Source: Streptomyces katrae
GTDB lineage: Bacteria; Actinomycetota; Actinomycetes; Streptomycetales; Streptomycetaceae
Direction: 5' to 3'
NCBI RefSeq assembly: GCF_000966975.1
Contig: NZ_JZWV01000959.1
Location: forward strand, 1 to 7,283
Length of the DNA: 7,283 nucleotides
The position numbers and the translations under genes were made by a program. The notes beneath the pieces were generated by a model that saw only the letters and a list, made by a program, of their open reading frames with translations, was not told where the DNA came from and ran no database searches. Below, one piece after another: positions 1 through 5,363 of this stretch. Within the stretch, counting starts at the first letter, position 1. Every line of letters starts with the position of its first letter.

Positions 1-4
1 GGCG

Positions 5-91
5 ACGGGCGCGCAGCGCCCGTACGGGGTCAGGGGCACAGCCCCTGGGAACGGAGGAAGGGCGGGTAGGGGACAGCCCCGCGCAGCGGGG
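5..91. repeat. Cluster of three short hairpins with a shared GCRCAGC core
   Basis: Three perfect inverted repeats with 3-nt loops lie close together. The first has an 8-bp stem, ACGGGCGC (5-12) with GCGCCCGT (16-23), loop GCA. The second has a 7-bp stem, CAGGGGC (31-37) with GCCCCTG (41-47), loop ACA. The third has a 6-bp stem, CCCCGC (77-82) with GCGGGG (86-91), loop GCA. Each is centred on GCRCAGC. A weaker stem (69-72 with 77-80) competes with the third. The block resembles intergenic palindromic sequence that recurs in Streptomyces genomes; that resemblance is from memory. It could be a mobile-repeat remnant, or transcription-terminating structure for a gene left of the window. Confidence 0.55.
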
Positions 92-131
92 AAGCCGGGC
101 GGCGGTACGGTTCGTTGTCGGACGGCGCCAG

Positions 132-147
132 TAGGGTGGTTGGCATG
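132..147 (+). promoter_or_regulatory. Possible -10 element of a leaderless uvrC transcript, or its ribosome binding site
   Basis: TAGGGT at 132-137 matches the actinobacterial -10 pattern TANNNT and lies 7 nt before the uvrC ATG at 145, the spacing expected if transcription starts at the A of the start codon. The same bases contain AGGG (133-136), which could instead act as a Shine-Dalgarno sequence 8 nt from the ATG. No good -35 hexamer is seen at 17-18 nt upstream, so the promoter reading is tentative. Confidence 0.35.
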
Positions 148-2175
148 GCCGACCCTTCCAGCTACCGACCCGGGGAGATTCCCGACTCCCCGGGGGTATA
201 CAGGTTCCGCGACGAGCACCGACGGGTGATCTACGTCGGGAAGGCCAAGAGCCTGCGCCAGCGGCTGGCCAGCTACTTCCAGGACATCGCCGGTCTGCAC
301 CCCCGGACCGCCACCATGGTGACGACGGCCGCATCCGTCGAGTGGACCGTCGTCTCCACCGAGGTCGAGGCGCTCCAGCTGGAGTACTCCTGGATCAAGG
401 AGTACGACCCCCGGTTCAACGTGAAGTACCGGGACGACAAGAGCTACCCCTCGCTCGCCGTCACGCTCAACGAGGAGTACCCCCGCGTACAGGTCATGCG
501 CGGGCCCAAGAAGAAGGGCGTGCGGTACTTCGGGCCGTACGGGCACGCCTGGGCGATCCGCGAGACCGTCGACCTCATGCTCCGGGTGTTCCCGGTGCGC
601 ACCTGCTCCGCCGGGGTGTTCAAGCGGTCCGCCCAGATCGGGCGGCCCTGCCTGCTCGGGTACATCGGCAAGTGCTCGGCGCCCTGCGTCGGCCGGATCA
701 GCCCCGAGGACCACCGGGAACTCGCCGAGGAATTCTGCGACTTCATGGCCGGCCGCACCGGCACCTACCTCTCCCGGCTGGAGAAGGAGATGCAGGCGGC
801 TGCCGAGGAGATGGAGTACGAGAAGGCCGCCCGGCTGCGCGACGACATAGGGGCCCTGCGCCGGGCCATGGAGAAGAACGCCGTCGTCCTGGCCGACGCC
901 ACCGACGCCGACCTGATCGCCGTCGCCGAGGACGAGCTCGAAGCGGCCGTGCAGATCTTCCACGTCCGCGGCGGCCGGGTCCGCGGACAGCGCGGCTGGG
1001 TCACCGACAAGGTCGAGGCCGTCGACACCGCCGGTCTCGTCGAGCACGCCCTCCAGCAGCTGTACGGGGAGGAGAGCGGGGAGAGCGTGCCCAAGGAGGT
1101 GCTCGTCCCGGTCGTCCCGGACGACGCGGCCGCGCTCGGGCAGTGGCTGGCGCAGCGGCGCGGATCGCAGGTCAGCCTGCGCGTCCCGCAGCGCGGGGAC
1201 AAGAAGTCCCTCATGGAGACCGTCCACCGCAACGCCCAGCAGTCCCTCGCCCTGCACAAGACCAAGCGCGCCGCCGACCTCACCACCCGCTCCCGGGCCC
1301 TGGAGGAGATCGCCGAGGCCCTGGAGCTGGACGGGGCGCCCCTGCGCATCGAGTGCTTCGACATCTCCCACCTCCAGGGGGACGACGTCGTGGCCTCCAT
1401 GGTCGTCTTCGAGGACGGGCTCGCCCGCAAGAGCGAGTACCGGCGCTTCCAGGTCAAGGGTCGTGTCGGAGACACGCAGGTCTGGCACGGCGAGGGGCAG
1501 GACGACGTCCGGTCCATGCACGAGGTCGTCTCCCGCCGCTTCCGGCGCTACCTCCAGGAGAAGCTGAAGACGGGGGAGTGGGCCCCCGAGGACGGCGAGC
1601 CCGGCGGGCCCGAGGACGACGGGCGGCCCAAGCGGTTCGCGTACCCGCCCCAGCTCGTCGTCGTCGACGGCGGGCAGCCCCAGGTGGCGGCGGCCAAGCG
1701 GGCCCTGGACGAGCTCGGCATCGACGACATCGCCGTCTGCGGCCTCGCCAAGCGGCTGGAGGAGGTCTGGCTGCCCGGCGAGGACGACCCCGTGGTCCTG
1801 CCCCGCACCAGCGAGGGCCTCTACCTGCTCCAGCGGGTGCGTGACGAAGCCCACCGCTTCGCCATCCAGTACCAGCGCAGCAAGCGCGGAAAGCGCCTGA
1901 AAGCGGGCCCGCTGGACGAGGTGCCCGGCCTCGGCGAGAGCCGCAGGCTCGCCCTCGTGAAGCACTTCGGTTCGGTGAAGAAGCTGAGACAGGCGACAAT
2001 CGACCAGATCTGCGAGGTCCCCGGTATAGGCCGCAAGACGGCCGAGACCGTGGCCGCGGCCCTCGCCCGGGCCGTCCCCGCCGGTCCTGCCGTCAACACG
2101 GCGACAGGAGAGATCATTGAGGACGAGGCCCCCGCGCCTGCGGGGACGCCGTCCGATCGGGGGACCGAGCAATGA
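145..2175 (+). CDS. uvrC: Excinuclease ABC subunit C (UvrC)
   Basis: UvrC makes both incisions around a DNA lesion after UvrAB loading in nucleotide excision repair. The 676-residue protein has the full family layout. The N-terminal GIY-YIG nuclease has GVY at 17-19, YVG at 30-32, the likely catalytic Arg in LRQRL (38-41) and a conserved Glu near 80. Four cysteines, C154, C169, C177 and C181, fit the UvrC iron-sulphur site. A UVR helix for UvrB contact spans about 213-243. The RNase H-like second nuclease has D406 (DISH), D508 (VVVDGGQPQ) and H570 (DEAHRF). Paired helix-hairpin-helix motifs lie around 590-640, followed by an acidic, poorly conserved tail. The ATG at 145 is chosen because [19 protein letters not shown] is the usual Streptomyces N-terminus; an in-frame TTG at 115 would add ten residues without visible support. 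Residues 440-449 look like an extra loop. The stop overlaps the rapZ start. Confidence 0.97.
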   Translation: MADPSSYRPGEIPDSPGVYRFRDEHRRVIYVGKAKSLRQRLASYFQDIAGLHPRTATMVTTAASVEWTVVSTEVEALQLEYSWIKEYDPRFNVKYRDDKSYPSLAVTLNEEYPRVQVMRGPKKKGVRYFGPYGHAWAIRETVDLMLRVFPVRTCSAGVFKRSAQIGRPCLLGYIGKCSAPCVGRISPEDHRELAEEFCDFMAGRTGTYLSRLEKEMQAAAEEMEYEKAARLRDDIGALRRAMEKNAVVLADATDADLIAVAEDELEAAVQIFHVRGGRVRGQRGWVTDKVEAVDTAGLVEHALQQLYGEESGESVPKEVLVPVVPDDAAALGQWLAQRRGSQVSLRVPQRGDKKSLMETVHRNAQQSLALHKTKRAADLTTRSRALEEIAEALELDGAPLRIECFDISHLQGDDVVASMVVFEDGLARKSEYRRFQVKGRVGDTQVWHGEGQDDVRSMHEVVSRRFRRYLQEKLKTGEWAPEDGEPGGPEDDGRPKRFAYPPQLVVVDGGQPQVAAAKRALDELGIDDIAVCGLAKRLEEVWLPGEDDPVVLPRTSEGLYLLQRVRDEAHRFAIQYQRSKRGKRLKAGPLDEVPGLGESRRLALVKHFGSVKKLRQATIDQICEVPGIGRKTAETVAAALARAVPAGPAVNTATGEIIEDEAPAPAGTPSDRGTEQ

Positions 2176-2210
2176 CCGAGCACGAGACCGAGCACGACCG
2201 AGACGGAGCA
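2163..2210 (+). repeat. Degenerate GACCGAGCA repeats across the uvrC-rapZ junction
   Basis: Exact copies of GACCGAGCA begin at 2163, 2174 and 2186. Related copies follow: GACCGAGAC at 2196 and GACGGAGCA at 2202. They straddle the overlapping stop and start codons and encode the low-complexity RapZ N-terminus [11 protein letters not shown]. The irregular spacing (11, 12, 10 and 6 nt) suggests old slippage or codon-composition bias rather than a binding array. Confidence 0.5.
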
Positions 2211-3119
2211 CAGGTGAGTACGGGCACGACAGTGGAGCCCGGCGACAACGCCGAGACGGCCATCCCCGAGCTGGTGATCATCTCCGGGATGTCCGGAGCC
2301 GGCCGCAGCACGGCGGCCAAGTGCCTGGAGGACCTCGGCTGGTTCGTCGTCGACAACCTGCCGCCGGCGCTGATCCCCACCATGGTGGAGCTCGGCGCCC
2401 GCTCCCAGGGCAACGTGGCGCGTATCGCCGTCGTCGTCGACGTCCGCGGACGCCAGTTCTTCGACGCCCTGCGCGAATCCCTCGCCGACCTGGAGGCCCG
2501 CGGGGTCACCCGGCGCATCGTCTTCCTGGAGTCCTCCGACGACGCGCTGGTCCGCCGCTTCGAGTCGGTCCGCCGCCCGCACCCCCTCCAGGGCGACGGC
2601 CGCATCGTCGACGGCATCGCCGCCGAGCGCGACCTGCTGCGCGAGCTGCGCGGCGACGCCGACCTGGTCATCGACACCTCCAGCCTGAACGTGCACGAGC
2701 TGCGCGCCAAGATGGACGCCCAGTTCGCGGGCGACGAGGAGCCCGAGCTGCGGGCCACCGTGATGTCCTTCGGCTTCAAGTACGGCCTGCCCGTCGACGC
2801 CGACCTCGTCGTCGACTGCCGCTTCATCCCCAACCCGCACTGGGTCCCGGAGCTGCGCCCCTTCACCGGGCTCAACGAGGAGGTGTCGGGCTACGTCTTC
2901 AGCCAGCCCGGCGCCAAGGAGTTCCTCGACCGCTACACCGAGCTGCTCCAGCTCATCGCCGCCGGCTACCGCCGCGAGGGCAAGCGGTACGTGACCATCG
3001 CCGTCGGCTGCACCGGCGGCAAGCACCGCAGCGTCGCCATGTCCGAGAAGCTCGCCGCCCGCCTCGCCTCCGAGGGAGTCGAGACCGTCGTCGTCCACCG
3101 GGACATGGGGCGCGAGTGA
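2172..3119 (+). CDS. rapZ: RapZ-family P-loop nucleotide-binding protein (YvcJ/RapZ)
   Basis: This 315-residue protein belongs to the RapZ/YvcJ family. In E. coli RapZ is an RNA-binding adaptor controlling glucosamine-6-phosphate synthase through GlmZ; the actinobacterial role is less clear and that RNA partner is not expected here. Visible signatures are the P-loop GMSGAGRS (39-46), [10 protein letters not shown] (60-69), a DVRG motif (90-93) and the C-terminal family hallmark [10 protein letters not shown] (279-288). The P-loop has Arg where most Walker A motifs have Lys, as I recall for other actinobacterial members. The ATG at 2172 overlaps the uvrC stop by 4 bp and has GGGGGA (2159-2164) 7 nt upstream. 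A GTG at 2214 with GGAG at 2205-2208 is an in-frame alternative that would drop the variable 14-residue N-terminus. The gene overlaps yvcK by 4 bp, so coupled translation is likely. Confidence 0.95.
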   Translation: MTEHETEHDRDGAQVSTGTTVEPGDNAETAIPELVIISGMSGAGRSTAAKCLEDLGWFVVDNLPPALIPTMVELGARSQGNVARIAVVVDVRGRQFFDALRESLADLEARGVTRRIVFLESSDDALVRRFESVRRPHPLQGDGRIVDGIAAERDLLRELRGDADLVIDTSSLNVHELRAKMDAQFAGDEEPELRATVMSFGFKYGLPVDADLVVDCRFIPNPHWVPELRPFTGLNEEVSGYVFSQPGAKEFLDRYTELLQLIAAGYRREGKRYVTIAVGCTGGKHRSVAMSEKLAARLASEGVETVVVHRDMGRE

Positions 3120-4180
3120 CCGGACGGAGCCTGCGGCTGCGCCGCCTGCGCCGTCTGACCCCCGCCCGGGGCGAGGACGGCGCGGGCCGCGCCGGCCGCC
3201 GCGGGGCGGCCAAGGTGGTCGCGCCCAAGGTCGTCGCCCTCGGCGGCGGCATGGGCCTGTCGGCCTCCCTCGCCGCCCTGCGCCGGATCACCGGCGAACT
3301 CACCGCGGTGGTCACCGTCGCCGACGACGGCGGTTCCAGCGGGCGGCTCCGCGAGGAGCTGAGCGTGCTGCCCCCCGGCGACCTGCGCAAGGCGCTGGCC
3401 GCGCTGTGCGGGGACGACGACTGGGGCCAGACCTGGGCCCGGGTCATCCAGCACCGCTTCCAGTCCCAGGGCGACCTGCACGGGCACGCCGTCGGCAACC
3501 TGCTGATCGTCGCCCTGTGGGAACAGCTCGGCGACCCCGTCCAGGCCCTCGACCTGGTGGGGAGGCTGCTCGGGGCGCAGGGCCGGGTGCTGCCGATGTC
3601 GGCGGTGCCGCTGGAGCTCCAGGCCCTGGTCAAGGGGCACGATCCGGCGCGCCCGGACGAGGTGGACACCGTCCGGGGCCAGGCCACCGTGGCCCTCACC
3701 CCGGGCGAGGTGCTCTCCGTCCAGGTCGTGCCGGGCGACCCGCCGGCCGTGCCGGAGGCCGTCGCCGCCGTGCTCGACGCCGACTGGGTGGTGCTCGGGC
3801 CGGGATCCTGGTTCTCCTCCGTCATCCCGCACCTGCTGGTGCCGGAGCTGCTCGACGCGCTGGTGGCGACGAAGGCCCGGAAGGTCCTCTCGCTGAACCT
3901 CGCGCCCCAGCCGGGCGAAACAGAGGGCTTCTCTCCGCAGCGTCATTTGGAGGTTTTGGCCCGACACGCCCCTAAACTCGCCCTGGACGTGGTGCTGGCC
4001 GACGAGGCCGCCGTGCCCGACCGCGAGTCCCTCGCCGATGCCGCGAAGCGCTTCGGTGCGGCGGTCGAGCTGGCGCCGGTGGCCAGGCAGGACGGCTCTC
4101 CGAAGCACGACCCGGAGCTGCTGGCCGCCGCGTACGACCGTATTTTTCGGATGCATGGAAGGATCGGCCCATGGCGATGA
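3116..4180 (+). CDS. yvcK: YvcK family protein (gluconeogenesis factor / CofD-like)
   Basis: YvcK proteins share the CofD fold, bind UDP-sugars such as UDP-GlcNAc in studied members, and are needed for normal cell-envelope synthesis on gluconeogenic carbon sources. The mycobacterial member is CuvA. The 354-residue product has the nucleotide-binding loop GGGMGLS (43-49), the hallmark TVADDGGSSGRLR (67-79), PPGDLRKAL (86-94), a conserved GN pair (127-128) and GPGSW (228-232). The GTG start at 3116 overlaps the rapZ stop (GTGA). It gives an Arg-rich extension of roughly 35 residues before the first strand, probably disordered. The open frame continues far upstream, but that part is out-of-frame rapZ. 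The end, RIGPWR-stop at 4178-4180, normally overlaps the whiA ATG in this genus; here the overlapping ATG (4171) is the decoy copy created by a duplication. Two A/T-rich patches with rare codons near the 3' end may hold signals for whiA. Confidence 0.95.
   Translation: MTGRSLRLRRLRRLTPARGEDGAGRAGRRGAAKVVAPKVVALGGGMGLSASLAALRRITGELTAVVTVADDGGSSGRLREELSVLPPGDLRKALAALCGDDDWGQTWARVIQHRFQSQGDLHGHAVGNLLIVALWEQLGDPVQALDLVGRLLGAQGRVLPMSAVPLELQALVKGHDPARPDEVDTVRGQATVALTPGEVLSVQVVPGDPPAVPEAVAAVLDADWVVLGPGSWFSSVIPHLLVPELLDALVATKARKVLSLNLAPQPGETEGFSPQRHLEVLARHAPKLALDVVLADEAAVPDRESLADAAKRFGAAVELAPVARQDGSPKHDPELLAAAYDRIFRMHGRIGPWR
3947..3978 (+). promoter_or_regulatory. Candidate internal whiA promoter within yvcK
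   Basis: A short A/T-rich island breaks the GC-rich coding pattern. It contains TTGGAG (3947-3952), GACAC (3963-3967), the core bound by WhiA in published work, and TAAACT (3973-3978), a fair -10. The spacer of 20 nt is longer than ideal. In S. coelicolor whiA is reported to have its own sporulation-induced promoter just upstream, which makes a signal about 195 nt before the original whiA ATG plausible. Assignment of these hexamers is inference. Confidence 0.3.
4157..4163 (+). promoter_or_regulatory. whiA Shine-Dalgarno, now displaced from the true start
   Basis: GGAAGGA at 4157-4163 lies 7 nt before the ATG at 4171, an ideal distance. Because of the 19-bp duplication that ATG is out of frame with whiA, and the in-frame ATG at 4190 is 26 nt from this site. 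The bases directly before 4190 show no comparable purine-rich sequence. Confidence 0.65.
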
Positions 4181-4206
4181 CGCCTGCCCATGGCGATGAC
4201 GCCTGC
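4167..4206 (+). repeat. Perfect 19-bp tandem duplication over the whiA start codon
   Basis: The unit CCCATGGCGATGACGCCTG occurs at 4168-4186 and again, without mismatch, at 4187-4205. Identity at 19-nt offset extends over the whole 4167-4206 interval. The unit contains the last yvcK codons and the first whiA codons. Since 19 is not a multiple of three, the first ATG (4171) loses frame with the whiA body and the second (4190) keeps it. Confidence 0.97.
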
Positions 4207-4218
4207 GGTGAAGGATGA
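4171..4218 (+). other. Decoy 15-codon reading frame created by the duplication
   Basis: The ATG at 4171 is the position normally used by whiA relative to the end of yvcK and keeps the good Shine-Dalgarno. It now reads [15 protein letters not shown] and stops at TGA 4216-4218, inside whiA and 28 nt past the true start. Ribosomes starting here would not make WhiA unless they terminate and reinitiate. It is probably not a functional peptide. Confidence 0.5.
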
Positions 4219-5077
4219 GATCTCCCGCCTCCCCGTCACCCGGACCTGCTGCAGGAAGGCGGAGGTCTCGGCGATCCTTCGGTTCGCGGGCGGCCTGCAC
4301 CTGGTGAGCGGCCGGATCGTCATCGAGGCGGAGCTGGACACCGGGATCGCCGCCAGACGGCTGCGCAAGGACATCCTGGAGATCTTCGGCCACTCCTCCG
4401 ACCTGGTGGTCATGGCCCCCGGCGGCCTGCGCCGGGGCAGCCGCTTCGTCGTCCGGGTCGTCGCCGGAGGGGACCAGCTGGCACGCCAGACGGGCCTCGT
4501 CGACGGCCGCGGACGCCCCATCCGGGGGCTCCCGCCGCAGGTGGTCTCCGGGGCGACCTGTGACGCCGAGGCGGCCTGGCGCGGTGCCTTCCTGGCTCAC
4601 GGCTCCCTCACCGAGCCGGGCCGGTCCTCCTCCCTGGAGGTCACCTGCCCCGGCCCCGAGGCAGCCCTGGCCCTGGTGGGCGCCGCCCGGCGGCTCTCCA
4701 TCGCCGCCAAGGCGCGCGAGGTGCGCGGCGTGGACCGGGTCGTCGTCCGCGACGGCGACGCGATCGGCGCCCTGCTGACCCGCCTCGGCGCCCACGAGTC
4801 GGTGCTGGCCTGGGAGGAGCGGCGGATGCGGCGCGAGGTGCGCGCCACCGCCAACCGCCTAGCCAACTTCGACGACGCCAACCTGCGCCGCTCGGCGCGG
4901 GCCGCGGTCGCCGCCGGAGCCCGGGTCCAGCGCGCGCTGGAGATCCTCGGCGAGGAGGTCCCCGAGCACCTCGCCGCGGCCGGCCGGCTGCGCATGGAGC
5001 ACAAGCAGGCCTCCCTGGAGGAGCTGGGCGCGCTCGCCGACCCGCCGCTGACCAAGGACACCGTCGCCCGCCGCTGA
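4190..5077 (+). CDS. whiA: Sporulation transcription regulator WhiA, frameshifted and truncated
   Basis: WhiA acts with WhiB to switch aerial hyphae from growth to sporulation septation, binding DNA with a GACAC core. The protein has the WhiA N-terminal region ([17 protein letters not shown]), then a degenerate LAGLIDADG homing-endonuclease-like fold with FLAHGSL at 134-140, then the start of the C-terminal helix-turn-helix domain ([19 protein letters not shown], ending at D290). A 26-bp tandem duplication shifts the frame after that point: the protein ends T-V-A-R-R at residue 295. The missing 36 residues, with the predicted recognition helix, are encoded in frame from 5068 to 5211. Removing one repeat copy gives 331 residues, near the usual Streptomyces length. 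The ATG at 4190 is the only start in frame with the conserved N-terminus, but it lies 9 nt past the yvcK stop and 26 nt from the Shine-Dalgarno. If the sequence is correct, DNA binding is probably lost; an assembly error is equally possible. Confidence 0.93.
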   Translation: MAMTPAVKDEISRLPVTRTCCRKAEVSAILRFAGGLHLVSGRIVIEAELDTGIAARRLRKDILEIFGHSSDLVVMAPGGLRRGSRFVVRVVAGGDQLARQTGLVDGRGRPIRGLPPQVVSGATCDAEAAWRGAFLAHGSLTEPGRSSSLEVTCPGPEAALALVGAARRLSIAAKAREVRGVDRVVVRDGDAIGALLTRLGAHESVLAWEERRMRREVRATANRLANFDDANLRRSARAAVAAGARVQRALEILGEEVPEHLAAAGRLRMEHKQASLEELGALADPPLTKDTVARR

Positions 5078-5094
5078 CCAAGGACGCCGTCGCC
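5041..5094 (+). repeat. 26-bp tandem duplication in the WhiA helix-turn-helix region
   Basis: Sequence at 5041-5068 recurs at 5067-5094 with a 26-nt offset and a single difference: A at 5060 against G at 5086. Each copy encodes PPLTKD(T/A)VA, but 26 is 2 modulo 3, so the copies are in different frames. The second copy carries the expected family residues AVAGR and leads straight into the normal C-terminus. Confidence 0.95.
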
Positions 5095-5211
5095 GGCCGG
5101 ATCCGCCGCCTGCTGGCGATGGCCGACAAGCGGGCGCAGGACCTCGGGATCCCCGGGACCGAGTCCAACCTGGACCTCAGCGAGGAGCTGGCCGACAACA
5201 TGGCCGGCTGA
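5068..5211 (+). pseudogene. whiA: Severed C-terminal segment of WhiA
   Basis: Read from 5068, this 47-codon stretch encodes [11 protein letters not shown] followed by [11 protein letters not shown] and ends NMAG-stop at 5209-5211. This is the normal end of Streptomyces WhiA and includes the second helix of the helix-turn-helix. It has no credible start codon or Shine-Dalgarno of its own. The upstream frame stops at 5075-5077, so it should not be translated unless one repeat copy is deleted or ribosomes slip by -1. Confidence 0.9.
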
Positions 5212-5225
5212 ACCTGCCGAGCCGT

Positions 5226-5244
5226 ACGCCCCTGCGCAGGGCGT
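5226..5244. other. Short hairpin between the whiA end and the terminator
   Basis: ACGCCC (5226-5231) pairs with GGGCGT (5239-5244) around a 7-nt loop. It sits 15 nt past the whiA stop and directly before the stronger hairpin, with which it may form a tandem stop or mRNA 3'-end structure. Confidence 0.45.
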
Positions 5245-5245
5245 T

Positions 5246-5275
5246 CGGGCCCGCACGGTCACCCGTGCGGGCCCG
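5246..5275 (+). terminator. Probable terminator of the uvrC-rapZ-yvcK-whiA operon
   Basis: CGGGCCCGCACGG (5246-5258) and CCGTGCGGGCCCG (5263-5275) form a perfect 13-bp GC-rich stem with a 4-nt loop TCAC. Only a mild T-rich tail follows (TTCCCGTTTGT), common for actinobacterial terminators. It begins 35 nt after the normal whiA stop and separates the operon from the carboxypeptidase gene. Confidence 0.85.
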
Positions 5276-5290
5276 TTCCCGTTTGTCCCA

Positions 5291-5320
5291 TTGACATGAG
5301 CATCGTCCGATCGTGAGCCT
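5291..5320 (+). promoter_or_regulatory. Candidate promoter for the carboxypeptidase gene
   Basis: TTGACA at 5291-5296 is a perfect consensus -35. With a 17-18 nt spacer the -10 would be TGAGCC or GAGCCT (5314-5320), a weak match. The site lies 15 nt after the terminator and about 70 nt before the gene start. A housekeeping-sigma promoter is likely, though the -10 is uncertain. The rest of the intergenic stretch 5321-5353 shows nothing distinct. Confidence 0.4.
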
Positions 5321-5363
5321 GGCCCCCGAACGCTTTCGTGGCTGACGACGCCCAGGGGGGCAC

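Noticed and set aside
115..144. TTG start for uvrC at 115
   Set aside because: It adds ten residues with no family support; the ATG at 145 gives the expected N-terminus.
2117..3115. Upstream in-frame extension of yvcK through rapZ
   Set aside because: The translation is Arg/Pro/Gly-rich out-of-frame rapZ. The family-like sequence starts after the GTG at 3116, which shows the GTGA overlap.
3665..3669. Scattered GACAC motifs as WhiA binding sites, for example within yvcK
   Set aside because: GACACC is simply Asp-Thr coding and recurs by chance in these genes; only the copy in the A/T-rich island was kept as a candidate.
1821..4795. Long minus-strand open frames opposite uvrC, rapZ, yvcK and whiA
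   Set aside because: They mirror well-supported genes and contain no recognisable motifs.
5062..5077. Programmed -1 ribosomal frameshift that would rescue WhiA
   Set aside because: A -1 slip would rejoin the frames with a nine-residue insertion, but no slippery heptamer is visible before the stop, and tandem duplication explains the sequence more simply.
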